From Patescibacteria group bacterium AH-259-L05 (GTDB taxonomy: Bacteria; Patescibacteriota; Patescibacteriia; UBA2591; UBA6264): a stretch of DNA of 63,989 nucleotides. The position numbers and the translations under genes were made by a program. This document shows positions 33,962 to 43,465 of this stretch, piece by piece (the first letter of the stretch is position 1; every line of letters starts with the position of its first letter). The notes below the pieces were generated by a model. The model had not been told where the DNA came from. It saw nothing but the letters and a program-made list of their open reading frames with translations, and ran no database searches. The stretch lies in contig JALLOO010000002.1 of NCBI GenBank assembly GCA_027717985.1, positions 71,257 through 135,245 on the forward strand. The letters are read 5' to 3'.

Positions 33962-35791
33962 ATGAAAACAGAAAAGAAAAAAATATCTGCTCAAAAACGG
34001 ATTATTTTCTATTTTGTAATGATTATAATTATTATTGGTGGATACTTTTTTGTTTTTGATACAATCTATGCTTCTGCTATTTATCCTGGTATATATTGTT
34101 GCAATGATTTTTCATTGAGCGGTTTAGGGCCGGAAGAAGCCAGGACGTTATTAGAAATATTTATTGAAGGAGTTGATTCAAATGGGTACACATTTTACGC
34201 AAACACAGAATTAGGAGAAAAAAAAGCGATTATTTATCCTAATTTAATTGCGCTTACTGATCCAGATTTAAGTAGATCATTGATCCATTTTAATATTGAA
34301 GCAACCATAGAGAATGCCTATGCAGTAGGTAGAGAAGGAAATATTTTTCAACGAACATTTAAAAAAATATCAAGCATTGCGTCAAACAAAAAACTTGATT
34401 TGATAGTAGCTGTAGAAGAGCAAGAGATACAACAAATGTTGCAAGTTCAATTTAAAGAATTAGAAAAACCCGGAGAAAATGTCCATATTGTTATCTCTGA
34501 TTCGGGCCTTGGATTAGAGCCAGAAGTTACTGGTTTTACACTAAATTATGAGCATGCTACTACGTCTCTTAAATATAATTTAGAGCAGTTTAGGTCTGAT
34601 GGCATTCGGATTCCCATAGTGGCGCAAGAACCAGACATAAGCTATGGAGAAGCCTTGGGCGTGTTTGTCTTAGCGCAAGAAGTATTTGATAGGGGACCAT
34701 ATGTGGTGTCATATCAAGATAAAACATGGGAAATAGAGAAAAAAGACGTTGGCCAGTGGCTTGAGTTTGGGCGTGATAATGTAGGTTTTGTAAAACTAAA
34801 ATTTAGTTTTGAGCATGTTTATCAGTATTTAAATACAATTGCCCAAGAAATAAATATTGAGCCGCGCGAGCATCATATTGTTATAGAAAATGACAGAGTT
34901 ACGAATTTTGAAGTGGGCGCGCCCGGTTTAGCGCTTAATATAGATAAAAGTATTCACGTTATTGAGAACGCCGTTTTAGGTGATAAAAAAGTTGAAAATA
35001 TTAATTTAGTAGTAGAAACAGCAGAGCCGGCATCATTGCCCGAAGACGTTGATAATCTTGGTATTAAAGAGCTTATTGGCCGAGGTATTTCTAATTTTAG
35101 TGGTAGCCCAAAAAATAGGCGGCATAATATTAGAGTAGGTGCAGAAAAACTAAACGGGATTTTAATTGCACCAAATGAAGAATTTTCTTTAGTTGAAGCA
35201 TTGGGAGATATTGATGAGGAAGCAGGATATGTTCCCGAGTTGGTAATTAAAGGTGATAGAACAGTCCCTGAGTATGGTGGCGGGTTGTGTCAAATTGGCA
35301 CCACCACGTTTCGCGCCACGCTTAATGCAGGTCTGCCCATAACTGAGCGTCGCAACCATTCGTATCGGGTGGCATATTATGAGCCAGCCGGTATGGATGC
35401 GACTATTTATCTCCCCAAGCCTGATTATCGGTTTATTAATGATACAGACCATCATATTTTGATTCAAACAAAAATACAAGGAGATGAATTGATTTTTGAA
35501 TTTTATGGGACGTATGATAGGAGAATAGTTAAAACTGAAGAGCCTGAGATTTATAATATTGTTGATCCAGGTCCGCCCCGATATATTGAAACTGATAAAT
35601 TGTTACCAGGAGAAAAGAAAAAAGTTGAGTCCTCGCATTTTGGCGCTAGTGCTAAGCTTAAAAATACAATTGTCTATGCCAATGGTATTGAGCGCGTTGA
35701 TCTGTGGCGCAGTTATTATAAGCCATGGCCAGAAGTATGGATGGTAGGGAGAGAAATAAAGAACACGGATGAAGCAGATAATAACGAGTAA
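33962..35791 (+). CDS. VanW family protein with peptidoglycan-binding-4 domains
   Basis: About 609 residues: N-terminal membrane helix (about 15-35), two repeats of the PG_binding_4/YoaR type, then the VanW domain with NEEFSLVEALGDIDEEAGY, YGGGLCQIGTTTFRATLNAG and RRNHSYRVAYY. Likely anchored outside the membrane at the cell wall. An in-frame ATG at 33944 is also possible. A perfect hairpin GTCCGAT-gtag-ATCGGAC lies at 33913-33930 just upstream. Confidence 0.88.
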   Translation: MKTEKKKISAQKRIIFYFVMIIIIIGGYFFVFDTIYASAIYPGIYCCNDFSLSGLGPEEARTLLEIFIEGVDSNGYTFYANTELGEKKAIIYPNLIALTDPDLSRSLIHFNIEATIENAYAVGREGNIFQRTFKKISSIASNKKLDLIVAVEEQEIQQMLQVQFKELEKPGENVHIVISDSGLGLEPEVTGFTLNYEHATTSLKYNLEQFRSDGIRIPIVAQEPDISYGEALGVFVLAQEVFDRGPYVVSYQDKTWEIEKKDVGQWLEFGRDNVGFVKLKFSFEHVYQYLNTIAQEINIEPREHHIVIENDRVTNFEVGAPGLALNIDKSIHVIENAVLGDKKVENINLVVETAEPASLPEDVDNLGIKELIGRGISNFSGSPKNRRHNIRVGAEKLNGILIAPNEEFSLVEALGDIDEEAGYVPELVIKGDRTVPEYGGGLCQIGTTTFRATLNAGLPITERRNHSYRVAYYEPAGMDATIYLPKPDYRFINDTDHHILIQTKIQGDELIFEFYGTYDRRIVKTEEPEIYNIVDPGPPRYIETDKLLPGEKKKVESSHFGASAKLKNTIVYANGIERVDLWRSYYKPWPEVWMVGREIKNTDEADNNE

Positions 35792-35845
35792 AATAAATTT
35801 ATTTTATTCGTGATAATTTATTTAATGAGCATTATTTAGTTATCT

Positions 35846-37861
35846 ATGAATGTTACAGAACTTGCCAGACGATTAAAAATTACCCCAAAGGAGCTTAAGG
35901 ATGAGCTTCCAAAGCTTGGTTTTCATATTGGTCCTCGTGCGATTCAAATTCCTGATAAACAAGCAAGACAAGTAATAGATCTCTATAGACAAAAAAAAGA
36001 AAAAGAACAGGTCTTAGAAAAAGCTAAGAAAAAAATTGTACAAAAAAAAGAAGAAAAAGAAAAAAAAGAAGAAAAAGAAGAAAAAGAAGAAAAAGAAGAA
36101 AAAGAAAAAAAAATAGTAAGGATTTCATCGGCCATTCAAGTATATAAGCTTGCAGAAAAATTGAATTTACCCGTGGTTACGGTGATGAACGAATTAATTA
36201 AAAACGGGGTACTATCGAGCGTTAATGAAAATCTTGATTATGAAATAGCAGCCATTGTTGCACAAAATCTTGGGTTTTCTGTTGAAAAAGGAGAAGAAGA
36301 GGAGAAAGAAACAGGTACATTGGTTAAGCAAAAATTTCAACAAGCACTTAAGAGCGCGGACAAAAAAGAGCTCCGTCCGCGTGCTCCCGCTGTAGTGGTA
36401 ATGGGGCACGTTGATCACGGCAAGTCGTCAATCTTATCAGCAATTCGTGAAGTTGATATGACCTCTCGAGAAAAAGGAGGCATTACACAGCATATTGGTG
36501 CGTATTCAGTTACAAAAAATGACCGCGAAATTACTTTTATTGACACCCCTGGTCATGAAGCGTTTGAAAGTATGCGTGCGCGCGGGGGCGAGGTAGCTGA
36601 TATTGCCATTCTTGTTATCTCAGCTGATGACAAGATCCAGCCGCAAACCCTAGAGTCAATTAAGGTTATACAAAATGAAGACTTGCCATTTATTGTAGCA
36701 ATTAATAAAGTTGACAAACCAGATGCAGATGTAAAAAAAATAAAAAAAGAATTATCTGAAATTAATTTAACTCCTGAAGATTGGGGCGGCAAGGTTATCA
36801 CGATCCCTGTTTCAGCCAAGACAAAACAGGGAATAGAAGATTTGTTAGAGACGATAAATTTAGTAGCCGAGATGCATAAAGATACACTGGTAACAAATCC
36901 GAATGGTACACTTATTGGTACGGTGATTGAATCGCATCTTGATCATGGGTATGGGCCAGTGGCAACATTAATCCTGTATAATGGCACATTACGACGAGGA
37001 GAAAATGTAATTATTGGCTCTAGCTATGGCCGCATCCGTTCCATTAAAAATCAGCAGGGTATATCATTAGAGAGTGTGAGTGCAAGTATACCGGTTCAAA
37101 TTTTTGGACTGAAAAATGTTCCTCAAGTTGGTCATATTGTGGAAGTAATTAAAAATAATCGAGAATTTAAAAAAAGAATTAAACAGATAAGAGTCAGTGC
37201 TCCGGCAATAGAATCTTCTCAGGGAAAAGAAGCGTCAAAAGGGTCTCAATTAAGGGTTATTGTGCGCGCTGATGTTTTAGGGTCGCTTGAGGCAATTATC
37301 CATTCATTGGGAAAATTAGAGCATTCAGAAGTGAAGATTAAAGTTGTTAAAAAAGGGTTGGGGAATATAACAGAATCTGATGTTGACCTATCTCAGGCGG
37401 CTCATGCTTGGATTATTGGATTCGGGGTTGATATAAATGCTCCGGCAAAGCAGTTGGCGCATGAGCTCAGATTAAAAATATCTTTCTACACCGTGATTTA
37501 TGATTTAATTAGTGATGTAAAACAAGAAGTAAATAAATTATTGCCTGAAGAAATTGAAGAAAAGGAGCTTGGAAAAGTTGAAGTATTAAAAGTGTTCCAA
37601 CATAAAGGCAAAGAAACCATTGTAGGTGGCAAGGTAACTCATGGTAAGGTTATAAAAAATGTACTTGCTCGTGTGTGGCTGGAGGGCGAACAAGAATTGA
37701 AAGGAGAAGGTGAAATTACGCAATTGCAAGTTAACAAGCGTGATGTAGACGAGGTAAAAGAGGGGGCTGAGTGTGGCATGAAATTTGTTGGAAATGTAGA
37801 TTTTATTACTGGTGATGTTTTAGAAGTATATAAAGAAATCAAAAAGAAAAAAACAATTTAA
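35846..37861 (+). CDS. infB: Translation initiation factor IF-2
   Basis: 671 residues. Two short IF2_N domains (about 1-50 and 90-140) are joined by a Lys/Glu linker with a KEEKEEKEE repeat. The G domain has VMGHVDHGKSS (G1), GGITQHIGAY (G2), DTPGHEAF (G3), NKVD (G4) and SAK (G5). Domains II-IV follow. It places initiator tRNA on the 30S subunit. The compact N-terminus is typical of reduced genomes. Confidence 0.95.
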   Translation: MNVTELARRLKITPKELKDELPKLGFHIGPRAIQIPDKQARQVIDLYRQKKEKEQVLEKAKKKIVQKKEEKEKKEEKEEKEEKEEKEKKIVRISSAIQVYKLAEKLNLPVVTVMNELIKNGVLSSVNENLDYEIAAIVAQNLGFSVEKGEEEEKETGTLVKQKFQQALKSADKKELRPRAPAVVVMGHVDHGKSSILSAIREVDMTSREKGGITQHIGAYSVTKNDREITFIDTPGHEAFESMRARGGEVADIAILVISADDKIQPQTLESIKVIQNEDLPFIVAINKVDKPDADVKKIKKELSEINLTPEDWGGKVITIPVSAKTKQGIEDLLETINLVAEMHKDTLVTNPNGTLIGTVIESHLDHGYGPVATLILYNGTLRRGENVIIGSSYGRIRSIKNQQGISLESVSASIPVQIFGLKNVPQVGHIVEVIKNNREFKKRIKQIRVSAPAIESSQGKEASKGSQLRVIVRADVLGSLEAIIHSLGKLEHSEVKIKVVKKGLGNITESDVDLSQAAHAWIIGFGVDINAPAKQLAHELRLKISFYTVIYDLISDVKQEVNKLLPEEIEEKELGKVEVLKVFQHKGKETIVGGKVTHGKVIKNVLARVWLEGEQELKGEGEITQLQVNKRDVDEVKEGAECGMKFVGNVDFITGDVLEVYKEIKKKKTI

Positions 37862-37879
37862 TAATTTAATTTAAATTTT

Positions 37880-38608
37880 ATGAAGGGAATTATCTTATCG
37901 GGAGGTACAGGGACAAGAATGTCTCCCTGTACTAAGGTAACTAACAAACATTTACTGCCGATCTATTCAAAACCAATGATCTATTACCCATTAGAGACAT
38001 TGGTAAATGCTGGGATTAAAGAAATTTTGATTGTGACGGGCGGTAATAGCCCAGGCGATTTTTTAAAGCTGTTAGGCAATGGCAAAGAATTTGGTTTAAA
38101 AGAGATTCACTATACGTATCAAGAGGGGGCAGGCGGTATTGCCGAAGCCTTGGGATTGGCAGAAGATTTTGCTGATAATGGCAAAGTAGCAGTTATTTTA
38201 GGAGATAATATTTTTGAAGGCAGTGTTAAATCTGCGGTTAAAGATTTTATGGATCAACCTATGGGAGCAAAACTATTTTTAAAAAGAGTGACAGACCCAG
38301 AACGTTTTGGTGTTGCTGAAATTAGAGGCAAGAAAATAGTGGGCATTGAGGAAAAACCTAAAAAGCCAAAAAGCCAGTATGCCGTCACGGGTTTATATAT
38401 GTATGATGAAAAAGTATTTGATGTAATAAAAACGCTTAAGCCATCGCGGCGGGGAGAGCTTGAGATTACTGATGTAAACAATTTTTATATCAAACAAGGC
38501 ACCGCGACGTTTGAATCTGTAAAAGGTTTTTGGTCAGATGCAGGCACGTTTGAATCATTATTACGGGCGTCAAATTTGGTGGCCAAGAAAGCCAGTCAAA
38601 GCAGTTGA
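37880..38608 (+). CDS. RmlA-like glucose-1-phosphate thymidylyltransferase
   Basis: 242 residues. Signature MKGIILSGGTGTRMSPCT with KHLLPIYSKPMIYYPLETL, and VILGDNIFEG for the metal site, match RmlA/RfbA. The protein lacks the roughly 40 C-terminal residues of long RmlA forms. It makes dTDP-glucose for surface sugars. 18 bases after infB. Confidence 0.88.
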   Translation: MKGIILSGGTGTRMSPCTKVTNKHLLPIYSKPMIYYPLETLVNAGIKEILIVTGGNSPGDFLKLLGNGKEFGLKEIHYTYQEGAGGIAEALGLAEDFADNGKVAVILGDNIFEGSVKSAVKDFMDQPMGAKLFLKRVTDPERFGVAEIRGKKIVGIEEKPKKPKSQYAVTGLYMYDEKVFDVIKTLKPSRRGELEITDVNNFYIKQGTATFESVKGFWSDAGTFESLLRASNLVAKKASQSS

Positions 38609-38664
38609 TTATTTAAGGCAGTATGTTAGAATATTCCAATATTCTAATGTATTAATGATTGTCT

Positions 38665-39258
38665 ATGTTAGCAATTAAATTTTCTCGCAAAGGCAAGAAG
38701 AACCAACCGTTTTTTCGAATTATTGTGTTAGAAAAATCCAAAGATCCATGGGGTGATTTTTTAGAAGATCTTGGCTTTTATAATCCCTTAACAAAAGAGT
38801 GCTCATTAAATGAAAAACGAATAAAGTATTGGATCTCAAATGGCGCTCAGCCAACCGGTTCAGTACATAATTTATTAGTTAATAAAGGAATTATTAAAGC
38901 TGAAAAGGTTAATGTTACGAAGAAAAGGGTTTCGAAGAAAAAAGAAACACTCAAAAAAGCTATGGATAGAAAAGAAGAAAAGAAACCAGACGAAAAAAAG
39001 GAAAAATTAAAGAAGGAGGACAAAGAGAAGGAGACCAAAGAAGAACCCGAAGAAAAGAAACCAGAAGGAAAGTCTAAGGAAGATAAAAAAGCCGCCCCCG
39101 AAGGGGGCGAGCCTCGCCCCGATGTTACATCGAGGCGGGAGGAGAAGAAAGAGGAGAAGAAAGAGGAGAAGAAAGAGGAGAAGAAAGAGGAGAAACTGCC
39201 TAAAAAAGAAGCAAAGGAGGAGAAAAAAGAAGAGGGGGGAAAAGAGGTGGAAAAGTAA
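38665..39258 (+). CDS. rpsP: 30S ribosomal protein bS16 with long Lys/Glu tail
   Basis: MLAIKFSRKGKKNQPFFRI and the region to about residue 85 are bS16. A tail of about 110 residues follows, composed mostly of Lys and Glu (for example EEKKEEKKEEKK). Within it GGEPRPDVTSRR is coded by a G+C-rich palindromic stretch (39096-39140), unlike its surroundings. I use ATG 38665 rather than TTG 38659. First of the usual rpsP-khpA-trmD order. Confidence 0.9.
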   Translation: MLAIKFSRKGKKNQPFFRIIVLEKSKDPWGDFLEDLGFYNPLTKECSLNEKRIKYWISNGAQPTGSVHNLLVNKGIIKAEKVNVTKKRVSKKKETLKKAMDRKEEKKPDEKKEKLKKEDKEKETKEEPEEKKPEGKSKEDKKAAPEGGEPRPDVTSRREEKKEEKKEEKKEEKKEEKLPKKEAKEEKKEEGGKEVEK

Positions 39259-39259
39259 C

Positions 39260-39289
39260 TTGACAAAAAAATTAAATCTGTCATACTAT
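39260..39289 (+). promoter_or_regulatory. Promoter between rpsP and khpA
   Basis: TTGACA, 18-base spacer, TACTAT; it starts two bases after the rpsP stop. The leader has the hairpin GCCG-aaaggtcgga-CGGC. Confidence 0.6.
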
Positions 39290-39372
39290 AATATGAAATA
39301 CCAGTCTGTATGTTATGGAGCCGAAAGGTCGGACGGCTGGATAATATGAATTGTATGTAAGTATTAAGAATT

Positions 39373-39678
39373 ATGGCTGCAAAATATCAAGATCAAGAGT
39401 TTCTTGAGAATCTTATTAAAGCGCTTGTTGCTAATCCAAATGATGTGAGCGTAACACGCAACGTAGACGAAATGGGTGTTCTTCTTTCTTTGAAGATTAA
39501 CCAAGAAGATATGGGCCAAGTTATTGGTCGTCAAGGATCTACTGCACGTTCAATCAGAACATTGCTCAGGATTGTTGGATTGAGGAATAATGCCCGTGTC
39601 AATCTTAAGATTGAAGAACCTGAAGGATCGACGCGCAAGAGGCCTACTTCAAGTTCTGATGACGAATTGAAGTTATAA
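39373..39678 (+). CDS. khpA: KH-domain RNA-binding protein KhpA
   Basis: 101 residues with the KH signature GQVIGRQGSTARSIRTLL. KhpA binds RNA with partner KhpB and influences cell-wall growth in Gram-positives. The C-terminal 20 residues are polar and probably disordered. Located between rpsP and trmD as in most bacteria. Confidence 0.9.
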   Translation: MAAKYQDQEFLENLIKALVANPNDVSVTRNVDEMGVLLSLKINQEDMGQVIGRQGSTARSIRTLLRIVGLRNNARVNLKIEEPEGSTRKRPTSSSDDELKL

Positions 39679-39682
39679 AATT

Positions 39683-39726
39683 ACTCCCAATAAAAGGGTG
39701 ACAGAAGTCGTTGCTTATTGGGTAGC
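39683..39726 (+). other. Hairpin in the khpA-trmD gap
   Basis: CTCCCAATAA pairs with TTATTGGGTAG around about 20 bases, then GCGATTTTT. It may be an attenuator or terminator ahead of trmD. Confidence 0.4.
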
Positions 39727-39759
39727 GATTTTTGTTTCAGTAACAAGGATTATTTTTTT

Positions 39760-40527
39760 ATGCAGTTTGATATCATTACTATTTTTCCTGATATATTTGA
39801 TCTTTATTTTAACACCTCAATAATTAAAAGGGCACAGGAAAAGAAATTAGTTGTCATCAAAATCCATGATCTTCGCAAATGGACTGCTGATAAGCATAAG
39901 ACTGTTGATGATCGACCGTATGGCGGGGGCCCGGGCATGATTTTAAAAGTCAGGCCGATATATGAAGGATTAAAAAAAATCAAAGCAGCTTCTCCCTTGT
40001 CATCCCGCGCTTCGCGCGGGGAGACAAAAAAAGAAGTGTCATCCCGAGCGAAGCAAGGGACAAACGTTATTTTATTGACGCCGAAAGGCAAACAGTTTGA
40101 TCAGAAGATGGCTAAAAGATTTTCAAAGTTAGATAGAGTAATTTTAGTATGTGGAAGATATGAAGGCGTTGATGAACGAGTAACAAAATTTATTGATGAA
40201 CAGATTTCAGTTGGTCCTTATGTTTTGACTGGTGGAGAGCTTCCTGCTATGATAATGATTGATACAATTACACGGTTAATTCCCGGTGTCATTAGCCCTG
40301 AATCCTTACAAGAAGAAACTTTTTCTTTCAGAAAAATCAAGAAAAATAAATTAGAAATTAAAAATTCGGAATTAGAAATTTTTCATGAGTATCCACAATA
40401 TACTCGTCCAGAAGTCTTTACATATAAAGATACATCTGGTAGAATAAAATCGTTCAAAGTGCCAAACGTTTTATTGTCAGGTAATCATAAAAAAATAAAG
40501 CAGTGGCGCGAAAAATACGTTCGTTGA
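39760..40527 (+). CDS. trmD: tRNA (guanine-N1)-methyltransferase
   Basis: 255 residues. SPOUT-fold signatures include DDRPYGGGPGMILK, LVCGRYEGVDERV, and ISVGPYVLTGGELPAM. It methylates G37. Two insertions are foreign to the family: about 25 residues coded by a palindromic TGTCATCCCGC element (39991-40064, read SPLSSRASRG...EVSSRAKQG), and a run KKNKLEIKNSELEI coded by AATT-rich 7-base repeats (about 40341-40383). Both keep the frame. Start ATG 39760 fits the family. Confidence 0.92.
   Translation: MQFDIITIFPDIFDLYFNTSIIKRAQEKKLVVIKIHDLRKWTADKHKTVDDRPYGGGPGMILKVRPIYEGLKKIKAASPLSSRASRGETKKEVSSRAKQGTNVILLTPKGKQFDQKMAKRFSKLDRVILVCGRYEGVDERVTKFIDEQISVGPYVLTGGELPAMIMIDTITRLIPGVISPESLQEETFSFRKIKKNKLEIKNSELEIFHEYPQYTRPEVFTYKDTSGRIKSFKVPNVLLSGNHKKIKQWREKYVR
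39991..40064. repeat. TGTCATCCCGC palindromic element inside trmD
   Basis: CCTTGTCATCCCGCGC-ttcg-GCGCGGG, then GAGACAAAAAAAGAAG and a second GTCATCCCG. Nearly identical to the end of the array at 61150-61215. Confidence 0.8.
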
Positions 40528-40536
40528 CAATTTAAA

Positions 40537-40561
40537 TAAAATGCTTATCAAAGACAGAGAA
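40537..40561 (+). other. 5' arm of the pre-16S processing stem
   Basis: TAAAATGCTTATCAAAGACA and the next five bases are exactly complementary to 43680-43704. This is the long stem expected around pre-16S rRNA for RNase III. Confidence 0.85.
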
Positions 40562-41190
40562 TTTACCCTTCAAAATTTTTTTGAAATTTAGAAGGGTGAA
40601 CCAATCTATTCTTATAATTCCTAAGAGCGAATCAAATGAAAAAATTTATTTTTACATTTGTGAGCCCTGACGGAATTTCAAATTTTACTTAATATATCAA
40701 ATTCTTGTTAAGAGAGTTTGATCCTAGCTCAGGATGAACGCTGGCGGCGTGTCTAAGGCATGCAAGTCGAACGGTCCGATTCGTCGGATAGTGGCAGACG
40801 GGTGAGTAACACATTGGTAATCTACCGGAAAGTGGGGAATAACCTTGAGAAATCAGGGCTAATACCGCATGTGTTCTAATGTTGTTTACATTAGAATAAA
40901 GGCCGCAAGGTCGCTTTCTGAGGAGCCTATGGCCCATCAGGTTGTTGGTAGGGTAATGGCCTACCAAGCCAATAACGGGTAGCAGGTGTGAGAGCACGAC
41001 CTGCCTCATTGGGACTGAAACACTGCCCAATCTCCTACGGGGGACTGCAGTCAAGAATCTTCCTCAATGGCCGAAAGGCTGAAGGAGCGACGCCGCATGC
41101 AGGATGAAGCTCTTCGGAGTGTAAACTGCTTTTCTGGGAGAAGAACCTTCGGGTGACGGTACCTCAGGAATAAGCCGCCGCTAACTTCGT

Positions 41191-41572
41191 GCAAGTAATT
41201 TTTGTCTTATCAAAGAGCGCGACTTCTTCGAGTAATCGAAGTTGAAAACTCAGCTTATATGCTGGAACCCTATAAGGATTGCTGCGTTTCGCATAGAGCG
41301 AAATACCTTATGGGCAATCAGCAGGGAAGTTGTCCCGATTAGTCGGGATTAACCCCTCAGAGACTGATTCACTAAATAATATTTAGGTGAAGAGATGACA
41401 GGTACCAAATAATTTGGATTTAAACTGTTATCATACGCTGAGGGTCCTTTATAATCGAAGCGAGGGTCAAAAGAAAAATTTATTTTTCTTTTGCGCCCGA
41501 ACGAAGATTTCAAGCTTTGCTTATTTAGATAAAGGATCATGAGATAGTCCGTAATCGATATAGATCGATACA
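41191..41572 (+). other. Group I intron in 16S near position 516
   Basis: About 382 bases interrupt the universal GTGCCAGCAGC sequence. Core elements of a group I ribozyme are visible: TATATGCTGGAACCC (P region), GCAATCAGCAGGGAAG (Q), CTCAGAGACTGATT (R) and GAGATAGTCC (S). The 5' exon ends in CTTCGT, with U as expected. The exact 3' end is uncertain by 2 bases. It encodes no protein. Confidence 0.82.
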
Positions 41573-41952
41573 GCCAGCAGCTGCGGTAAGACGAAGGCGG
41601 CAAGCGTTATCCGGATTTACTGGGCGTAAAGGGTGCGTAGGCGGTCTGACAAGTTTCTGGTTAAAGTCCTTTGCTCAACATTGGAAATGCTGGAAAAACT
41701 GTCAGACTAGAGGCCGGGAGAGGCAAGCGGAATTGCCGGTGTAGGGGTTAAATCCGTTAATATCGGCAGGAACACCAAATGCGAAGGCAGCTTGCTAGAA
41801 CGGTTCTGACGCTGAGGCACGAAAGCGTGGGGAGTGAAGAGGATTAGATACCCTCGTAATCCACGCCGTAAACGCTGGATGCTGGACATTGGAAGTGTCG
41901 ACCCTTTCAGTGTCGCATAAAAAAGCTAACGCGTTAAGCATCCCGCCTGGGA

Positions 41953-41984
<32 letters not shown>

Positions 41985-42113
41985 AGACGGGAGTTCGCAC
42001 AAGCGGTGGACCATGTGGTTCAATTCGACGATAAGCGAAAAACCTTACCAGGGCTTGACATGCTAGAAGTACCCTGATAGAAACATCGGGGGACCGTCAA
42101 ATCGGAGTCTAGT

Positions 42114-42145
<32 letters not shown>

Positions 42146-42241
42146 GGTGACGTGTACCCTTAAGTGGGGAAACGAGCGGAACCCCTACTGCCAGTTACTA
42201 ACGGGTAAAAGCCGAGGACTCTGGCAGGACTGCCGGTGATG

Positions 42242-42273
<32 letters not shown>

Positions 42274-42470
42274 GCATGGCCCTTATGCCCTGGGCGACAC
42301 ACGTGGTACAATGGCCGGTACAAAGGGTTGCTAAGCCGTAAGGTGGAGCTAATCCCATCAAAGCCGGTCCCAGTTCGGATTGAGGTCTGAAATTCGACCT
42401 CATGAAGCTGGAATCGCTAGTAACCGTGTATCAGCACGGCACGGTGAATACGTTCTCGAACTTTGTACTC

Positions 42471-43465
42471 GGGTGCCTTGCAGCTCTAAAAGCTAATCCG
42501 TTGAAATCGGATCAAGAAGACTATAGACTTTTTGAAGCGAAATTGCAGTCCCGACGCGCGAGTGATCGGGATGAAGGGCAAAAGTAGCATTTTCCAGCTT
42601 GAGTTTTCGTTGAGGCTTTATGTATTGACGACCCTGCGAGTACATGGGGAAGTTATCTATAGATGAAGTACATAAAGTATAGAAGACCAAGATGGAAAAG
42701 AAATGTTTCTAGAGTGACCAAGGGAGATCTCGTGAAGTCCTCGGAATTTATCTTGACATGACTTTAAAATGGTAGTAAACTAAAACCGAGGTATGAATAA
42801 AAGTAATTTTATTTCAAAAACTTCGCGAGAAGTCAGCAGAGCTCATAGTACTCATCGAAATCCTTATAAAAGAAATTTGAGACTTAAGGATCCAGTGGGG
42901 AAGGAGCAAATCCAAGGAAAAGAAGAATTAAATCCTTATTATATAATTGGCTTTATTGAAGGAGAGGGATCATTTTATGTAGGCATCGGCAGACATAAAA
43001 CACTCCGAAGAAAAATAGATATTAGACCCGCATTTACTATTGAACTTCGTGCAGATGATCGTGAGATTCTTGAGCGCATTCTTATTACAATCGGATGCGG
43101 CAAGATATATGATTGTTCATACGAGAGATATGGATGGTATCCGCATGTAAAGTATAAGATTGGAAGTACAAAGGAAATGAAAGAGTTTTTGATTCCTTTT
43201 CTAGATAGATATCCTTTGCAGGCAAAAAAGGCAGAAGTTTACGCTTTATTTCGAGAGATTGTTTTAATGGTTCGCAGAAAAGAACACCTTACTGATAAAG
43301 GATTTAAGAGAATTCAGTATTTACGTAATGAAATGCGTAAGTTCGGCAAAAAGCATAATTATAAAAGGGATTTTAATCCTTCCTTGGAAACCGCCAGGAT
43401 ACGGGAAAACCGTTCGTCCGGTGGTGTGGGACAAAAGATAAAGTAATTTACTTATTGATCCCAAT
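42471..43465 (+). mobile_element. Group II intron in 16S near position 1395, encoding LAGLIDADG protein
   Basis: About 1.0 kb breaks the universal GTACACACTGCCCGTC sequence. A domain V hairpin is visible at 43391-43424: lower stem CCGCC/GGTGG, GAAA-type tip after ACGG, and a bulge before TCCGG, closely matching bacterial group II domain V. Domain VI follows at 43428-43462 with a bulged A eight bases before the end, and the intron ends in AAT. The 5' region contains GTGCC at 42473. Exact 5' and 3' ends are uncertain by a few bases. Confidence 0.68.
42793..43446 (+). CDS. LAGLIDADG homing endonuclease inside the 16S group II intron
   Basis: 217 residues. One clear LAGLIDADG helix, YIIGFIEGEGSF (about residue 50), is followed by the fold's DNA-binding strands; a second motif is not obvious, so it may act as a dimer. 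No reverse transcriptase is present, unlike most bacterial group II introns. The last 18 or so codons overlap domain V and part of domain VI of the intron RNA. The ATG has GAGGT six bases upstream. Such enzymes cut intron-less 16S genes to spread the intron. Confidence 0.82.
   Translation: MNKSNFISKTSREVSRAHSTHRNPYKRNLRLKDPVGKEQIQGKEELNPYYIIGFIEGEGSFYVGIGRHKTLRRKIDIRPAFTIELRADDREILERILITIGCGKIYDCSYERYGWYPHVKYKIGSTKEMKEFLIPFLDRYPLQAKKAEVYALFREIVLMVRRKEHLTDKGFKRIQYLRNEMRKFGKKHNYKRDFNPSLETARIRENRSSGGVGQKIK

Noticed and set aside
38847-39284. Minus-strand frame of 145 residues, Ser/Phe rich
   Set aside because: It is the reverse reading of the Lys/Glu tail of S16.
40524-40552. Promoter TTGACA-N16-TATCAA before 16S
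   Set aside because: Its -10 box falls inside the processing stem, so a transcript from it would lack the full 5' arm.
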